Shown piece after piece: positions 1 through 10,403 of a DNA stretch of 43,469 nt. The notes beneath the pieces were generated by a model. That model saw only the letters and a program-made list of their open reading frames with translations, searched no databases and had not been told where the DNA came from. The DNA lies in NCBI GenBank assembly GCA_017512555.1, contig JAFWFE010000039.1:1-43469 (forward strand), written 5' to 3'. Origin of the DNA: Solobacterium sp. (GTDB lineage: Bacteria; Bacillota_I; Bacilli_A; Erysipelotrichales; Erysipelotrichaceae). Within the stretch, counting starts at the first letter, position 1, and each line of letters begins with the position of its first letter. A program made the position numbers and the translations under genes.

Positions 1-93
1 CAGATTTCTTTCTTTTCCAATTCGCTCCGGTGATTTATGCCTCAGTTTCCATTCGTTGTATATCTCTACCTTTTCCTCATAACTCAGTTTCAT
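1..93 (-). CDS. IS3-family transposase OrfA, N-terminal fragment (cut by window edge)
   Basis: The first 31 codons are open from an ATG at 93 down to base 1. They begin MKLSYEEKVEIYNEW and continue with a helix-rich, charged sequence like the helix-turn-helix start of OrfA proteins of the IS150/IS861 type. An AAGGGG Shine-Dalgarno sequence sits just upstream, and the terminal repeat of the element lies beyond it. In this family OrfA supplies DNA binding and is usually joined to the DDE catalytic OrfB by programmed -1 frameshifting. Only the N-terminus is visible, so intactness is unknown. Confidence 0.7.
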   Translation of the reverse strand, partial: MKLSYEEKVEIYNEWKLRHKSPERIGKERNL

Positions 94-140
94 TGAAAAA
101 CACCCCTTAAGTTGTTGTTCAACTTTTGGGGTGCAGTTCA
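1..140 (-). mobile_element. IS3-family (IS150-like) insertion sequence, one end only
   Basis: Read on the minus strand, the element begins at base 140 with TGAACTGCACCCCAAAAGTT, which matches the terminal inverted repeat style of IS150-group IS3 elements (TG, then CTGCACCC and a T/A-rich run). About 47 bases further in, a transposase orfA-like reading frame starts. The element continues beyond the left edge of the window, so its other end, its target duplication and its integrity cannot be judged. It ends 27 bases from the stop codon of the neighbouring hydrolase gene without disrupting it. Confidence 0.8.
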
Positions 141-166
141 CGGCTTCAGGGATTCTTTTTTATACT

Positions 167-1129
167 TTAGATCTTTTTCGGAGGGTGCGGGGAAGCGAGA
201 CGATGTGGTTCATCCAGCTGTTTGTTGAAGATCAGATCCACGTTGTAGTTGATTGCTGTACCTTTCCAGAAACTGCGTCTGGTGACAGGGTCATTTCTCC
301 TGTATTCGACGGCTTCCGCAGATCTGCTCTCAAAAGGATTCAGCAGATAAGAAGTAGATCCTACATCCGGATCACCCTCAACACCCTGCATCAGCCGTTC
401 ACAGTTCTCAATGAAGTAATTCAGGGTATCCGCGTGTACGGGACCGCCGTTATGCGGTGCACAGATCATATCAAACTCATCACGTCTGGACTTCAGATAA
501 AGCATATTATTCAGGAAGGTCTCGACCGGGATATTCCACATGTTGATTTGTCCTGGATCGATCTCATCACCGGTGAATAAGACTCCGGCTTTTTTATCCA
601 GGAATAAGAGACTGGTAGGGGAATGACAGGGAGTAATCTCAACAACTTCGATCTCCCGGTTGCCCAGATCGATAATATCTCCGGCTTTGACAACAGTTCC
701 TTCGTTCCTGGAGATATGGAGGTTACCCAGCAGATCCGGTTTGACTCTGCCGGATTTACGCATTTCTTTCAGTTCCTTCTGACACAGTTCAGACATATAG
801 ATCGTACAGTCATCGAACAGGTAATTCGCATAGGTATGATCGTTGTGCGAGTGTGTATTGGCGACCAGCAGTGGTTTATCTGTGACATTCTCTTCGATGA
901 ATTTCCGGACATCAAACGGTGTATCTGTAGGATCGATCACCAGCGCATACTTTTCTCCCACACAGACATGGACCCGCGGCGTCTCGTTTCCACTGGGGTT
1001 ATAGGGGAGAATTACCCAGGTATCCGGTTTGGCAAGACGCAGATCAAACTGTTTGTTGTTGGGGTAAGTAGAAACTCTGCGCATGATTTCCTTCTTCAAT
1101 TCCGTCATGAATTCAGGTGTGATAGTCAT
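167..1129 (-). CDS. Metallo-beta-lactamase-fold hydrolase
   Basis: This 320-residue protein has the metal-binding signature THSHNDH (H93, H95, D97, H98). Further conserved positions are a histidine in PCHSPTS, the aspartate of TGDEID and a histidine in CAPHNGG, so the binuclear metal site looks complete. The substrate is unknown. The family spans glyoxalase II, lactonases, flavin-linked oxygen reductases and many uncharacterised hydrolases of anaerobes. The start at 1129 is preferred over an in-frame ATG at 1162 because AGGAGG (1139-1144) lies 9 bases upstream and the longer form would run into an extended -10 element. The gene is cytoplasmic, monocistronic, and bordered by an IS end downstream and a terminator upstream. 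The partial gene at the right edge of the window is a distant relative. Confidence 0.85.
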   Translation of the reverse strand: MTITPEFMTELKKEIMRRVSTYPNNKQFDLRLAKPDTWVILPYNPSGNETPRVHVCVGEKYALVIDPTDTPFDVRKFIEENVTDKPLLVANTHSHNDHTYANYLFDDCTIYMSELCQKELKEMRKSGRVKPDLLGNLHISRNEGTVVKAGDIIDLGNREIEVVEITPCHSPTSLLFLDKKAGVLFTGDEIDPGQINMWNIPVETFLNNMLYLKSRRDEFDMICAPHNGGPVHADTLNYFIENCERLMQGVEGDPDVGSTSYLLNPFESRSAEAVEYRRNDPVTRRSFWKGTAINYNVDLIFNKQLDEPHRLASPHPPKKI

Positions 1130-1161
1130 TTGTTGTTTCCTCCTGACAGTTGTATGATGCA

Positions 1162-1170
1162 ATTATAGCA
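1162..1170 (-). promoter_or_regulatory. Extended -10 promoter element for the MBL hydrolase
   Basis: On the minus strand this reads TGCTATAAT, a perfect extended -10 hexamer. It lies about 33 bases before the chosen start codon, giving a leader of roughly 25 nucleotides. The -35 position (TACGAT) is weak, as is common for extended -10 promoters. The site falls between the operon terminator and the gene, so the hydrolase is probably transcribed on its own. Confidence 0.6.
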
Positions 1171-1206
1171 CAGGCTGTTCCGGAATCGTATCACCTGTTT
1201 GGATAA

Positions 1207-1239
1207 AAAAGAGAGCTCTGCAGAACAGAACTCTCTTTT
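1207..1239 (-). terminator. Rho-independent terminator of the purine operon
   Basis: A 14-bp stem (AAAAGAGAGCTCTG paired with CAGAACTCTCTTTT, one G-U pair) encloses a 5-base loop, with T-rich sequence following on the minus strand. It lies 25 bases beyond the fhs stop codon and ends the purE-to-fhs operon. The A-rich flank could also allow weak function in the other direction. Confidence 0.85.
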
Positions 1240-1264
1240 ATCTGTGATAATCCTAGAATCCTTC

Positions 1265-2938
1265 TTAGAACAGACCGGAAATACGTCCGTTTTCGTCGAC
1301 GTCGATCTTCTCCGCAGATGGTACTTTCGGCAGACCAGGCATGGTCATGATATCACCGGTCAGCGCTACCAGGAAGCCTGCACCTGCAGATACCTTCAGG
1401 TTCTTAACTGTGATTACGAAGTTTCTCGGCGCACCGAGCAGTTTCGCGTTGTCAGAGAAGGAGTACTGTGTCTTGGCAACACAGATCGGCAGGTTGCCGT
1501 AACCAAGTTCGGTCAGTTCCTTTGCCTGACGTTTCGCGGCTGCACTCAGTTCTACACCATCCGCATGGTAGATCTTTGTGGCAATCGCGTTCAGTTTGTT
1601 TTCAATCGTATCTTCGAGGTCATAGGTGAAGCTGAATTCATTCGGTTGTTCGCAGAGACGGATAACTTCTGCCGCAAGTGCCTTACCACCTTCAGCACCT
1701 TTCTCCCATACTTCACTCAGAGCTACGTTGATACCCATTTCATGGCACTTATCTTCAATGAGTTTCAATTCTGCCGGGGTGTCAGACACAAACGCGTTGA
1801 TAGCGACTACACATGGCAGCTTGAATACATTCTTGATGTTGGAAATATGCTGGAGGAGGTTCGGTAAACCTTTCTCCAGAGCTTCCAGGTTTTCCTGTCC
1901 CAGCTGATCTTTGGGAACACCACCGTGCATCTTCAGAGCACGTACAGTAGCGACAACAACAACTGCGCTGGGTCTCAGACCGGCAAGACGGCACTTGATG
2001 TCGATGAACTTTTCAGCACCCAGGTCAGCACCGAAGCCTGCCTCTGTAACAGCGTAATCAGCGAGACGAAGAGCTGTTCTTGTGGCTGTAACAGAGTTAC
2101 AACCATGTGCGATATTGGCGAACGGTCCGCCGTGGATGAATGCCGGAGTTCCTTCCAGTGTCTGTACCAGGTTCGGTTTCAGCGCATCCTTAAGCAGGGC
2201 AGTCATAGCGCCTTCAGCCTTCAGATCATGCGCTGTGACAGGCTTTCCGTCACGGCTGTAAGCCACAACGATCTTTGCCAGTCTGGATTTCAGATCAGGA
2301 ATATCGGAAGCCAGACAGAGAACAGCCATGATTTCAGAAGCTACGGTAATATCGAATCCATCTTCACGAGGTGTACCGTTTGCTTTTCCGCCGAGACCGT
2401 CAACGATATTTCTCAGCTGTCTGTCGTTCATATCGACTGCACGTTTCCAGACGATACGGCGGACATCGATGTTCAGAGAGTTACCCTGCTGGATATGGTT
2501 GTCCAGCATTGCCGCAAGCAGGTTGTTCGCAGCACCAATCGCATGGAAGTCACCGGTAAAGTGCAGGTTGATATCTTCCATCGGAACGACCTGGGAGTGA
2601 CCGCCTCCGGCAGCACCGCCCTTAACACCGAATACAGGACCTAATGACGGTTCTCTCAGGGCAACGATCGCGTTCTTGCCCAATGCGCGGAGACCATCTG
2701 CCACACCAATTGTTGTTGTGGTTTTTCCTTCACCGGCAGGGGTAGGAGTAATTGCTGTAACAAGGATCAGTTTTCCGTCCGGATTGGTATTCTCTTTCAG
2801 GATACGGTAGTCTACCTTTGCCTTGTACTTGCCATACTGTTCGATGTATTCTTCATCGATACCGGCAACCTTGGCAATCTCCGTAATCGGCTTCATTTCA
2901 CAAGCTTGAGCAATTTCAATGTCAGTTAAATACGCCAT
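1265..2938 (-). CDS. fhs: Formate--tetrahydrofolate ligase (10-formyl-THF synthetase)
   Basis: This 557-residue protein has the family's usual length and the ATP-binding loop [11 protein letters not shown] (G69-K72). It ligates formate to tetrahydrofolate using ATP, giving 10-formyl-THF. That cofactor is used by PurN and by the AICAR formyltransferase encoded in the same operon. AAGGAG precedes the ATG by about 10 bases. It is the last gene, immediately downstream of purL and followed by the terminator. Being on the purE transcript places it under the ZTP riboswitch. Identity is certain from the conserved N-terminal and glycine-rich regions ([16 protein letters not shown]). Confidence 0.98.
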   Translation of the reverse strand: MAYLTDIEIAQACEMKPITEIAKVAGIDEEYIEQYGKYKAKVDYRILKENTNPDGKLILVTAITPTPAGEGKTTTTIGVADGLRALGKNAIVALREPSLGPVFGVKGGAAGGGHSQVVPMEDINLHFTGDFHAIGAANNLLAAMLDNHIQQGNSLNIDVRRIVWKRAVDMNDRQLRNIVDGLGGKANGTPREDGFDITVASEIMAVLCLASDIPDLKSRLAKIVVAYSRDGKPVTAHDLKAEGAMTALLKDALKPNLVQTLEGTPAFIHGGPFANIAHGCNSVTATRTALRLADYAVTEAGFGADLGAEKFIDIKCRLAGLRPSAVVVVATVRALKMHGGVPKDQLGQENLEALEKGLPNLLQHISNIKNVFKLPCVVAINAFVSDTPAELKLIEDKCHEMGINVALSEVWEKGAEGGKALAAEVIRLCEQPNEFSFTYDLEDTIENKLNAIATKIYHADGVELSAAAKRQAKELTELGYGNLPICVAKTQYSFSDNAKLLGAPRNFVITVKNLKVSAGAGFLVALTGDIMTMPGLPKVPSAEKIDVDENGRISGLF

Positions 2939-2964
2939 GTCTCTCTTTCTCCTTAGTATTGTTA

Positions 2965-5900
2965 TTATTTGAAAAACCGTACTGCTGAGCGGAACAATCC
3001 CATTTCATAATTTCCCGGGACGTTCTTATAAAGGGTACTGCCAATTCTTTCCGCATGACCCATCTTACCGAAGACACGGCCATCCGGAGAGGTGATACCT
3101 TCCACAGCCCAGAAAGAACCATTGGGATTAAAGTCTGTATCCATTGTAGGATTACCCTGTAAATCCACATACTGTGTTGCGATCTGGCCATGTTCCATCA
3201 AATCCTGAAGCAGTTTATCCCCGGCGATGAAACGCCCTTCTCCGTGAGAAATCGGCACACTGCAGATATCTCCGACAGAGAGTTCACTGAGCCATGGGGA
3301 GAGATTCGAAGCGATTCTTGTACGTACGATACGGGACTGATGACGTCCGATCGTGTTGTAGGTCAGGGTAGGACATGTCTCATCGGTGTCAATGATCTTA
3401 CCGTATGGCACAAGCCCTAACTTGATCAATGCCTGAAAGCCGTTGCAGATACCTAACATCAGACCACCGCGGTGATCCAGAAGATCACTGACAGATTCTT
3501 TTACCGCCGGATTGCGGAAGAATGCTGTAATGAACTTCGCGGAACCATCCGGTTCATCACCGCCGGAGAAACCACCCGGAATAATGATCATCTGGGCATC
3601 TCTGACCTTCTTTGCGAACAGATCGACACTGGCACTGACATCTGCGGAAGACAGGTTGCGGATGATTACGATCTCCGCGTCACCGCCGGCTTCCATCAAT
3701 GCTCTGGCTGTATCATATTCGCAGTTTGTTCCCGGGAATACCGGAATCAAAGCTTTCGGTTTTGCGTTATGGATCAACGGTTCAACCGTAATTCCCGAAC
3801 GATATTCAGGAACTGGTATCTCCTGGGTATTCTCCTGTACTTCTGTCGGGTAGACATCCGCAAGAACCTTCTCATTTAACTGATACAGGTCCTTGACTGC
3901 CTGATAATCATTATCGATACTGATCACAGGTTCAACGGTTGTACGGCCGATATAAAGACCTGAGCACTCTCCGTCAATTTCCGCAATGATCGCTCCCGGA
4001 TATGCCTTATACCAGTCGAGATTTACATCGTCTGACACAAAGCCTATCCTGTTGCCAAAGGACATCTTCATTATACCTTCACTGATGCTGTTTTCAACAG
4101 CCCAACCTGCTTTAACTTGTCCTTTCCGGCATAATTCGTGGAATTCTTTCCACTGATCTTTGGTAAAGAAGTATACGCCGTGATTGCCGTCCTTGAATTC
4201 CGGAGAGAGTACATTGTCGGCCAAAATCGGCGCAATCGCAAAGGAAATCAGGGTCGGAGGTACATCCTTGTCCAGGAAAGAACCGGACATGGAGTCCTTA
4301 CCGCCGATTGCCGCGATCTTCAGTTCCATCTGGGCATCTAAAGCACCTAATAAAGCACTGAACGGTTTACCCCAGCGTTCAGGTTCATCACGGAGACGTT
4401 CAAAGAATTCCTGGAAGGTGAGATAGGCATCTTCGTAGTCTGCGCCGGCTGCCACAAGCTTTGCGACAGAAGTATATACAGCGTTGTATGCGCCAAGATA
4501 CGGATCGATCATCATCTGATCAGGATCTGCGCCCCAGGCCATCACACTCGCCTGATTTGTTGTATGTCCGGGCAGTACCGGGAACATCGCGGCCATGACC
4601 TGTGCCGGTGTACTCTGGGTTTCGCCGCCAAACGGCATCAGCACACTTCCGGCTCCGATCGTACTGTCAAAACGTTCTACCAGACCTCTGCGGGATGCAC
4701 TCTTCAGACTCTCTGCCAATGCCTGCAGATCATGAATATCCGATGTGCCGAGCCGGGATCTGTCTTTGGGAGTTACTGCTACATCTGCGTGCTTCACTGC
4801 ACCGTTGGTATTCAGGAAAGAACGGGAAAGGTCCGCAATGACCTTGCCTTTCCAGGACATGACCATCCGTGGTTCTTCGGTTACTACAGCTACCTTGTAC
4901 GCTTCCAGGTTCTCTTTGCCGGCTTCTTCGATGAAGCGTTCTTCGTTCTCTGCCGCAATCACCACAGCCATACGTTCCTGGGATTCAGAGATTGCCAGTT
5001 CCGTACCGTCCAGACCTTCATATTTCTTGCGTACCGTATCCAGGTCGATCTGAAGACCGTCTGCCAGTTCGCCGATCGCGACACTGACACCGCCGGCTCC
5101 GAAGTCATTACAACGCTTGATCATGCGTGTAACTTCCGGGTTACGGAATAATCTCTGGATCTTACGTTCTTCGGGAGCGTTACCTTTCTGTACTTCACTG
5201 GCCATGGTTTCCAGGGACTGCAGATTATGGGTCTTGGAAGAACCAGTAGCACCGCCGATACCGTCACGTCCTGTACGTCCGCCGAGCAGGATCACGATAT
5301 CTCCCGGCTGCGGGCGTTCACGTACAACGTTGTCTGCCTTGGCAGCACCGATTACCGCGCCGCATTCCAGTCTCTTGGCGATATATCCTTCGTGGTAGAC
5401 TTCGGCGACATGACCGGTTGCCAGTCCGATCTGGTTGCCGTAAGAGGAGTATCCTGCGGCTGCTGTCTGGGCAATCTTACGCTGCGGGAGTTTACCTTCC
5501 AGAGTATCTTTCAGGGAAGCTCTGGGGTCACCGCCGCCGGTATAACGCATCGCCTGATGTACAAATACACGGCCGGAAAGGGGATCGCGGATACATCCGC
5601 CGATACATGTTGCGGCACCGCCGAAAGGCTCGATTTCTGTCGGGTGGTTGTGTGTCTCGTTCTTGAACATCAGTAACCAGTCTTCGGTCTTACCGTCAAC
5701 TTCCGCAGGCACATGGATGGAACATGCGTTGATCTCTTCGGATTCATCCAGCTCAGGCAGCTCACCGCGCCGTTTCAGGGCTTTGGCGCCGATTGTCGCA
5801 AGATCCATTAAAGTCTCCGGACGTGTTGTATTTTCCCCGTATACTTCATTTCTGAGCGCCTGGTAGCGTGTATATGCTTCCTTCACCAGTTCATCCTGCA

Positions 5901-6612
5901 GATCTGTATGATCCAGATGTGTGGAGAAGGTGGTATGACGGCAGTGATCAGACCAATACGTATCAACGACACGTACTTCGGTGATCGTCGGATCACGCTG
6001 TTCTTCCTCTTTGAAGTATCTCTGCAGGAAGCACAAGTCATCCAGGTCCATGGCTAATCCAAGTGTACCCAGAAGATCTTTTAGTTCTTCCTGATTTAAC
6101 TGAATAAACCCGTGAATGGTTTCTACTGTCTCCGGCTGCGGATATACTGCTTTCAAGGTTTCCGGCAGTTCCAGAGAAGCTTCTCTGGTTTCCACCGGGT
6201 TGATCACGTAATGCTTGATTGCCTTGACATCTTCTTCACTCAGATCACCATATAAACCGTAAATACGCGCAAAAGCCACCAGAGGACGATCTCCCTGGCT
6301 TAACAACTGAATACACTGCGCCGCGGAATCTGCGCGCTGGTCAAACTGTCCCGGCTGCGCTTCCACACCGAAGATCACATCTGCGTCATCCAGTGTCATC
6401 GTATCACTGACGATATCCAGCTGCGGTTCTGCAAATACCGTATTTCTGGCATAGGCAAATAATTTCTCATCGATATCTTCTACATCATAGCGGTTCAGAA
6501 TACGGATATTCTTTACGCCGGTCAGTCCAAGGAAGGACTGTACATCCGCGAGCAGATTACTCGCTTCCGGGGCAAATCCCGGACGTTTTTCAACAAATAC
6601 TCGATAGACCAT
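2965..6612 (-). CDS. purL: Phosphoribosylformylglycinamidine synthase, single-chain form
   Basis: This 1215-residue FGAM synthase converts FGAR, glutamine and ATP to FGAM. The layout is that of the large single-chain enzyme: an N-terminal domain, a duplicated AIRS-like catalytic core, and a C-terminal class I glutamine amidotransferase. The last has FPGTNCEYD, the PGGFSGGD loop and the nucleophile region [10 protein letters not shown]. This contrasts with the split PurL/PurQ/PurS of Bacillus and is common in Clostridia, Erysipelotrichia and Gram-negatives. AGGAGG precedes the ATG. The gene starts 8 bases after purD and is followed by fhs. Confidence 0.98.
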   Translation of the reverse strand: MVYRVFVEKRPGFAPEASNLLADVQSFLGLTGVKNIRILNRYDVEDIDEKLFAYARNTVFAEPQLDIVSDTMTLDDADVIFGVEAQPGQFDQRADSAAQCIQLLSQGDRPLVAFARIYGLYGDLSEEDVKAIKHYVINPVETREASLELPETLKAVYPQPETVETIHGFIQLNQEELKDLLGTLGLAMDLDDLCFLQRYFKEEEQRDPTITEVRVVDTYWSDHCRHTTFSTHLDHTDLQDELVKEAYTRYQALRNEVYGENTTRPETLMDLATIGAKALKRRGELPELDESEEINACSIHVPAEVDGKTEDWLLMFKNETHNHPTEIEPFGGAATCIGGCIRDPLSGRVFVHQAMRYTGGGDPRASLKDTLEGKLPQRKIAQTAAAGYSSYGNQIGLATGHVAEVYHEGYIAKRLECGAVIGAAKADNVVRERPQPGDIVILLGGRTGRDGIGGATGSSKTHNLQSLETMASEVQKGNAPEERKIQRLFRNPEVTRMIKRCNDFGAGGVSVAIGELADGLQIDLDTVRKKYEGLDGTELAISESQERMAVVIAAENEERFIEEAGKENLEAYKVAVVTEEPRMVMSWKGKVIADLSRSFLNTNGAVKHADVAVTPKDRSRLGTSDIHDLQALAESLKSASRRGLVERFDSTIGAGSVLMPFGGETQSTPAQVMAAMFPVLPGHTTNQASVMAWGADPDQMMIDPYLGAYNAVYTSVAKLVAAGADYEDAYLTFQEFFERLRDEPERWGKPFSALLGALDAQMELKIAAIGGKDSMSGSFLDKDVPPTLISFAIAPILADNVLSPEFKDGNHGVYFFTKDQWKEFHELCRKGQVKAGWAVENSISEGIMKMSFGNRIGFVSDDVNLDWYKAYPGAIIAEIDGECSGLYIGRTTVEPVISIDNDYQAVKDLYQLNEKVLADVYPTEVQENTQEIPVPEYRSGITVEPLIHNAKPKALIPVFPGTNCEYDTARALMEAGGDAEIVIIRNLSSADVSASVDLFAKKVRDAQMIIIPGGFSGGDEPDGSAKFITAFFRNPAVKESVSDLLDHRGGLMLGICNGFQALIKLGLVPYGKIIDTDETCPTLTYNTIGRHQSRIVRTRIASNLSPWLSELSVGDICSVPISHGEGRFIAGDKLLQDLMEHGQIATQYVDLQGNPTMDTDFNPNGSFWAVEGITSPDGRVFGKMGHAERIGSTLYKNVPGNYEMGLFRSAVRFFK

Positions 6613-6620
6613 AGGACCTC

Positions 6621-7874
6621 CTATAACGCTTTCTTACCGATATCCTTACGGAAGAAAGCATTCGCAAAGGATACCTTCTCAGTATTCTGATAAGCATCCT
6701 GTATCGCTTCTTTCAAAGTACCGCCAAGACCAATCACCCCGAGAACACGGCCTCCATTGGTGACCAGTTCACCATCTTTCAGCGCCGCCCCGGCATAGAT
6801 GATCCTGTCTTTGACTGACTCTTCCACATGGATGGGATAACCTTTTTCATACTTTCCGGGATATCCCTGGGATGCCATGATCACACAGCAGGCTGCACCG
6901 TCAGCGAAGACCACATCTTCCGGTTTCAATGTACCATCGGTGGTTTCCTTCATGATCGTCAGTAAATCACTCTTTAACAAAGGTAATACGACTTGAGTCT
7001 CAGGATCCCCGAAACGACAGTTATACTCAATGACCTTGGGACCATCTTTCGTAAGCATCAAGCTGAAATACAGACAACCACGGAACTCCCGTCCCTCTGC
7101 GGCCATTGCCCGGATCGTCGGCAGGAAGATGGTATTCATGCATTCCTCAGCGATCTCCGGGGTATAGAAGGGATTCGGGGCAATCGTACCCATACCGCCT
7201 GTATTGGCGCCTTCGTCATTATCCAGAGCACGCTTATGATCCATGGAGGATACCATCGGCACCAATGTCTTACCATCGGTAAAACTCAGTACGGATACCT
7301 CCGGACCTTCCAGGAACTCTTCGATGACCACGGTACTTCCGGCATCTCCGAAAGCTTTGTCCTGCATCATGGAACACACGGCATCTCTGGCTTCTTCACG
7401 TGTTTTGGCGATGACCACACCCTTACCCAATGCCAGTCCGTCAGCCTTGACGACCACCGGAATCGGACAGGTGTCAATATAAGCTAAGGCTGCCTCCATT
7501 TCGCTGAAGACTTCATAGGAGGCAGTAGGTATACCATATCTGCGCATAAGATCCTTTGCGAAACTCTTGGAAGCTTCAATAACTGCGGCTTTCTTCTGCG
7601 GCCCGAAACAGGGAATACCCACGGCATTCAGGGCATCTACGGCACCCAGGGCAAGGGGATCATCCGGGGTGACGACCGCATAATCAATCTCATGTGTACG
7701 GGCAAACTCGGTGATACCTTCAATATCTGTAGCCTTGATATTTACACATTCCGCCAGATCACGCATACCGGCATTCCCCGGCAGAACATAAATGACTTCA
7801 ACTTCAGGATTTTCTTTTAATTTGCGGATGATGGAGTGCTCACGGCCTCCGCTGCCGATTACGATCAGTTTCAC
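6621..7874 (-). CDS. purD: Phosphoribosylamine--glycine ligase (GAR synthetase)
   Basis: An ATP-grasp ligase of 417 residues that joins phosphoribosylamine and glycine to form GAR. The N-terminus KLIVIGSGGREHS is the classic PurD start, and the ATP-grasp core continues through VVKADGLALGKGVV, the EEFLEGPE region and NCRFGDPE. I place the start at a GTG at 7874 because AGGTGAG lies about 5 bases upstream and the protein then begins exactly at the conserved strand. An in-frame TTG at 7892 overlapping the previous stop is possible but would add six non-conserved residues. The gap to purL is only 8 bases. Confidence 0.96.
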   Translation of the reverse strand: MKLIVIGSGGREHSIIRKLKENPEVEVIYVLPGNAGMRDLAECVNIKATDIEGITEFARTHEIDYAVVTPDDPLALGAVDALNAVGIPCFGPQKKAAVIEASKSFAKDLMRRYGIPTASYEVFSEMEAALAYIDTCPIPVVVKADGLALGKGVVIAKTREEARDAVCSMMQDKAFGDAGSTVVIEEFLEGPEVSVLSFTDGKTLVPMVSSMDHKRALDNDEGANTGGMGTIAPNPFYTPEIAEECMNTIFLPTIRAMAAEGREFRGCLYFSLMLTKDGPKVIEYNCRFGDPETQVVLPLLKSDLLTIMKETTDGTLKPEDVVFADGAACCVIMASQGYPGKYEKGYPIHVEESVKDRIIYAGAALKDGELVTNGGRVLGVIGLGGTLKEAIQDAYQNTEKVSFANAFFRKDIGKKAL

Positions 7875-7888
7875 AATACTCACCTGTA

Positions 7889-9067
7889 TCAATGATGGAA
7901 CAGACGCATGCCGGTAAAGGCCATGACGATTCCATACTTGTCTGCTGTAGCAATCACATGATCATCACGAATCGATCCGCCCGGTTCAACGATATAGGAC
8001 ACACCGGACTTGCGTGCTCTTTCCACATTGTCGCCAAACGGGAAGAAGGCATCCGAACCAACCGTAAGACCGGTCTGTGTAGCGATCCATGCCTGACGTT
8101 CTTCACGGGTGAGAGGTTCCGGCTGTACCTTGAATACTTTCTGCCACTCACCGTCTCTTAATACATCCTCATACTCGTCGGAGATATACACATCGATCGC
8201 GTTGTCCCTGTCTGCTCTGCGTACGGTATCGAGGAACGGTAACGCCAGGACTTTCGGATTCTGGCGGAGATACCAGTTGTCTGCTTTCTGTCCGGCAAGT
8301 CTTGTGCAGTGGATACGGCTCTGCTGGCCGGCACCGACGCCGATCGCCTGTCCGTTCTTGACATAACATACGGAATTGGACTGCGTATACTTCAGGGTGA
8401 TCAGGGATACTTTCATATCGATCCTGGCTTCTTCACTGAGTTCCTTGTTTGCGGTAACGATGTTGGTGAAGATCTCATCTGTGATCTTGTAGTTGTTATG
8501 ACCTTGTTCAAAGGTGATGCCGAAGACGTCCTTACATTCCTGCGGTGCCGGTTCATAATCCGGATCGATCTGTACAACGTTGTATTTACCGTTTTTCTTG
8601 GTCTTCAGGATCTCCATGGCTTCTTCGGTATATCCCGGAGCGATCACACCGTCCGATACTTCTGCTTTCAGGTATTCCGCCACGGATGCGTCACAGATGT
8701 CACTCAGCGCAGCCCAGTCCCCATAGGAAGATAATCTGTCGGTACCTCTTGCCCGGATATACGCGCAGGCAATCGGCGACAGTACCGCATCTTCTTTTAC
8801 GAAATAGATCTTGCGTTCCACATCACTGAGTTCTCTGTATACGGCAGCGCCGGCAGGGGACACATGTTTAAAAGACGCTGCGGAAGGTAATCCGGTCGCT
8901 TCTTTCAGTTCTTTTACCAGCTGCCAGGAATTCAGCGCATCCAGGAAGTTGATATATCCGGGTTTACCGTTCAGTACGGTTACCGGCAGATCAGAACCAT
9001 CTTTCATATAGATGCGGGAAGGCTTCTGGTTGGGATTACAGCCATACTTCAGTTCTAATTCATTCAT
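7889..9067 (-). CDS. Stand-alone AICAR formyltransferase (PurH C-terminal-type domain only)
   Basis: This 392-residue protein matches the AICARFT half of PurH and lacks the N-terminal MGS-like IMP cyclohydrolase domain. The catalytic Lys-His pair is visible in FKHVSPAGAA, and the motif TQSNSVCYVKNGQAIG is typical. It transfers the formyl group of 10-formyl-THF to AICAR, giving FAICAR. Cyclisation would then be done by the PurO-like product of the adjacent upstream gene. AGGAG lies upstream of the ATG. Such single-domain enzymes are a recognised group in Clostridia and relatives. The operon position, between the PurO-like gene and purD, supports the assignment. Confidence 0.95.
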   Translation of the reverse strand: MNELELKYGCNPNQKPSRIYMKDGSDLPVTVLNGKPGYINFLDALNSWQLVKELKEATGLPSAASFKHVSPAGAAVYRELSDVERKIYFVKEDAVLSPIACAYIRARGTDRLSSYGDWAALSDICDASVAEYLKAEVSDGVIAPGYTEEAMEILKTKKNGKYNVVQIDPDYEPAPQECKDVFGITFEQGHNNYKITDEIFTNIVTANKELSEEARIDMKVSLITLKYTQSNSVCYVKNGQAIGVGAGQQSRIHCTRLAGQKADNWYLRQNPKVLALPFLDTVRRADRDNAIDVYISDEYEDVLRDGEWQKVFKVQPEPLTREERQAWIATQTGLTVGSDAFFPFGDNVERARKSGVSYIVEPGGSIRDDHVIATADKYGIVMAFTGMRLFHH

Positions 9068-9078
9068 ACCTGTTACTC

Positions 9079-9789
9079 CTATTTGTTTTTATTGATGATT
9101 CTTTCGGATACTTCACCGCTCTGCAGATCCTTGTATCGTACATACAGAGAAATCTTGTTCGCTTCATTCAGGTGATTCCAGACCGTTTCTGTAAAGGTGT
9201 CAATATCTCCGGAGACAGCTACTCTTTCCGGTTCGCCGACAAAGGAAGGAATAGGATTGCCGTCAGTCACATAGGTATGCAGGAAGTGTCCGGTTCCTTT
9301 CAACGCAGGGAATTCAAAAGTTTCTCTGACACAAGCACTGCCCTGGGCATCTGCGGATTTCAGAATTGACATCCAATAACTGCCGTCCGCATAGACAATA
9401 CCGGAAATACGAGGTGTAAAATTCGGACCGTCCGGTTCAAATTCACGGGTACGCAGAGCTTCTTCAAAGCTCTTTCCTTCTGCCAGACCGTCACGGATCG
9501 TATCTGTCTGGTTACCGTTGGTGATGATGAATGTATCCCCGTATACACGCGCAGGATGATAGATGATCAGACTGGGATCGCTGAGCAGGGATGGATCAAA
9601 CGCTTCCGTACGGATTCCGTCCGGTTCTTCCGCAAAGATACGGTTACGGCTGTTAACACTGCGGCCCATGATGAAATATGCCACAACATTGTATCTGCCG
9701 TCTTCTGTGGTGCCGATGACGATTCCTCTGCCCGGATACGGATTATTCTCCAGAAGTTCCGGCAGGGAATGAACTGCATAAATATCCAT
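9079..9789 (-). CDS. IMP cyclohydrolase, archaeal PurO-like
   Basis: A 236-residue protein starting MDIYAVHSLPELLENNPYPG, with GRGIVIGTTEDGRYNVVAYF and GRSVNSRNR following. This resembles the PurO-type IMP cyclohydrolase family first described in archaea, an Ntn-hydrolase-like fold without an oxygen- or metal-dependent step. It closes FAICAR to IMP, the last step of the pathway, replacing the missing cyclohydrolase domain of PurH. It lies 11 bases upstream of the AICAR formyltransferase gene, so the two together re-create PurH function from separate chains. GAGGAAA precedes the start. Confidence 0.88.
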   Translation of the reverse strand: MDIYAVHSLPELLENNPYPGRGIVIGTTEDGRYNVVAYFIMGRSVNSRNRIFAEEPDGIRTEAFDPSLLSDPSLIIYHPARVYGDTFIITNGNQTDTIRDGLAEGKSFEEALRTREFEPDGPNFTPRISGIVYADGSYWMSILKSADAQGSACVRETFEFPALKGTGHFLHTYVTDGNPIPSFVGEPERVAVSGDIDTFTETVWNHLNEANKISLYVRYKDLQSGEVSERIINKNK

Positions 9790-9791
9790 GA

Positions 9792-10403
9792 TTATTTTTC
9801 CTCACTTATTCTTTCCGCAATGAGTTCTGCGGCCTGCGGAAGGAGTATCCATTCCGCTTCTTCCATTACTCTTCTCTGCAGGATCTCCGGCGTATCTCCG
9901 TCCTGTACATAGACTGCTTTCTGCAGTAAGATGGTTCCTCCGTCCGGGATTTCATTCACAAAATGCACCGTGGCACCGGTAACCTTGACCCCTTTAGCCA
10001 GGGCAGCTTCATGTACCTTAAGACCATACATGCCTTTTCCGCAGAAGGAAGGAATCAGGGAAGGGTGAACGTTGATGATCCGTTCCGGCCATTTCCGGGT
10101 GAAATCCTCACTTAAGATATTCAGGAAGCCGGCCAGGATGATCAGATCGATCTGATGTGTACAAAGGGTATCCTGCAGTACTTCTTCAAAGCGTTCCTGG
10201 GAACCTAGTTCCTTCTTGGAGATGACACACGCTTCGATTCCGGCATTTGCGGCTCTCTGCAGGGCATAGGCAGAAGCGTTGGAAGCGACAACCAGAACGA
10301 TCTCTCCGTGAGGAATCTTTCCGGCTCTTTCCGCGTTGATCAGCGCCTGGAGATTGGTTCCGCCTCCGGAGACCAGTACCGCGATCCTTGTCTTTACTGA
10401 CAT
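9792..10403 (-). CDS. purN: Phosphoribosylglycinamide formyltransferase, 10-formyl-THF dependent
   Basis: This 203-residue GAR transformylase begins with the phosphate-binding strand RIAVLVSGGGTNLQALI. Catalytic residues are in place: Asn and His in INVHPSLIPSF, and Asp in NEIPDGGTILLQ. It uses 10-formyl-THF to make FGAR, so it depends on the cofactor made by Fhs in the same operon. Its start overlaps the end of purM by 10 bases, consistent with translational coupling, and it ends 2 bases before the PurO-like gene. Confidence 0.97.
   Translation of the reverse strand: MSVKTRIAVLVSGGGTNLQALINAERAGKIPHGEIVLVVASNASAYALQRAANAGIEACVISKKELGSQERFEEVLQDTLCTHQIDLIILAGFLNILSEDFTRKWPERIINVHPSLIPSFCGKGMYGLKVHEAALAKGVKVTGATVHFVNEIPDGGTILLQKAVYVQDGDTPEILQRRVMEEAEWILLPQAAELIAERISEEK

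Noticed and set aside
1199..1867. Long plus-strand open frame opposite fhs
   Set aside because: It is an antisense shadow of fhs, without a ribosome binding site or recognisable protein features. Similar frames opposite purL and the nrdD genes were rejected for the same reason.
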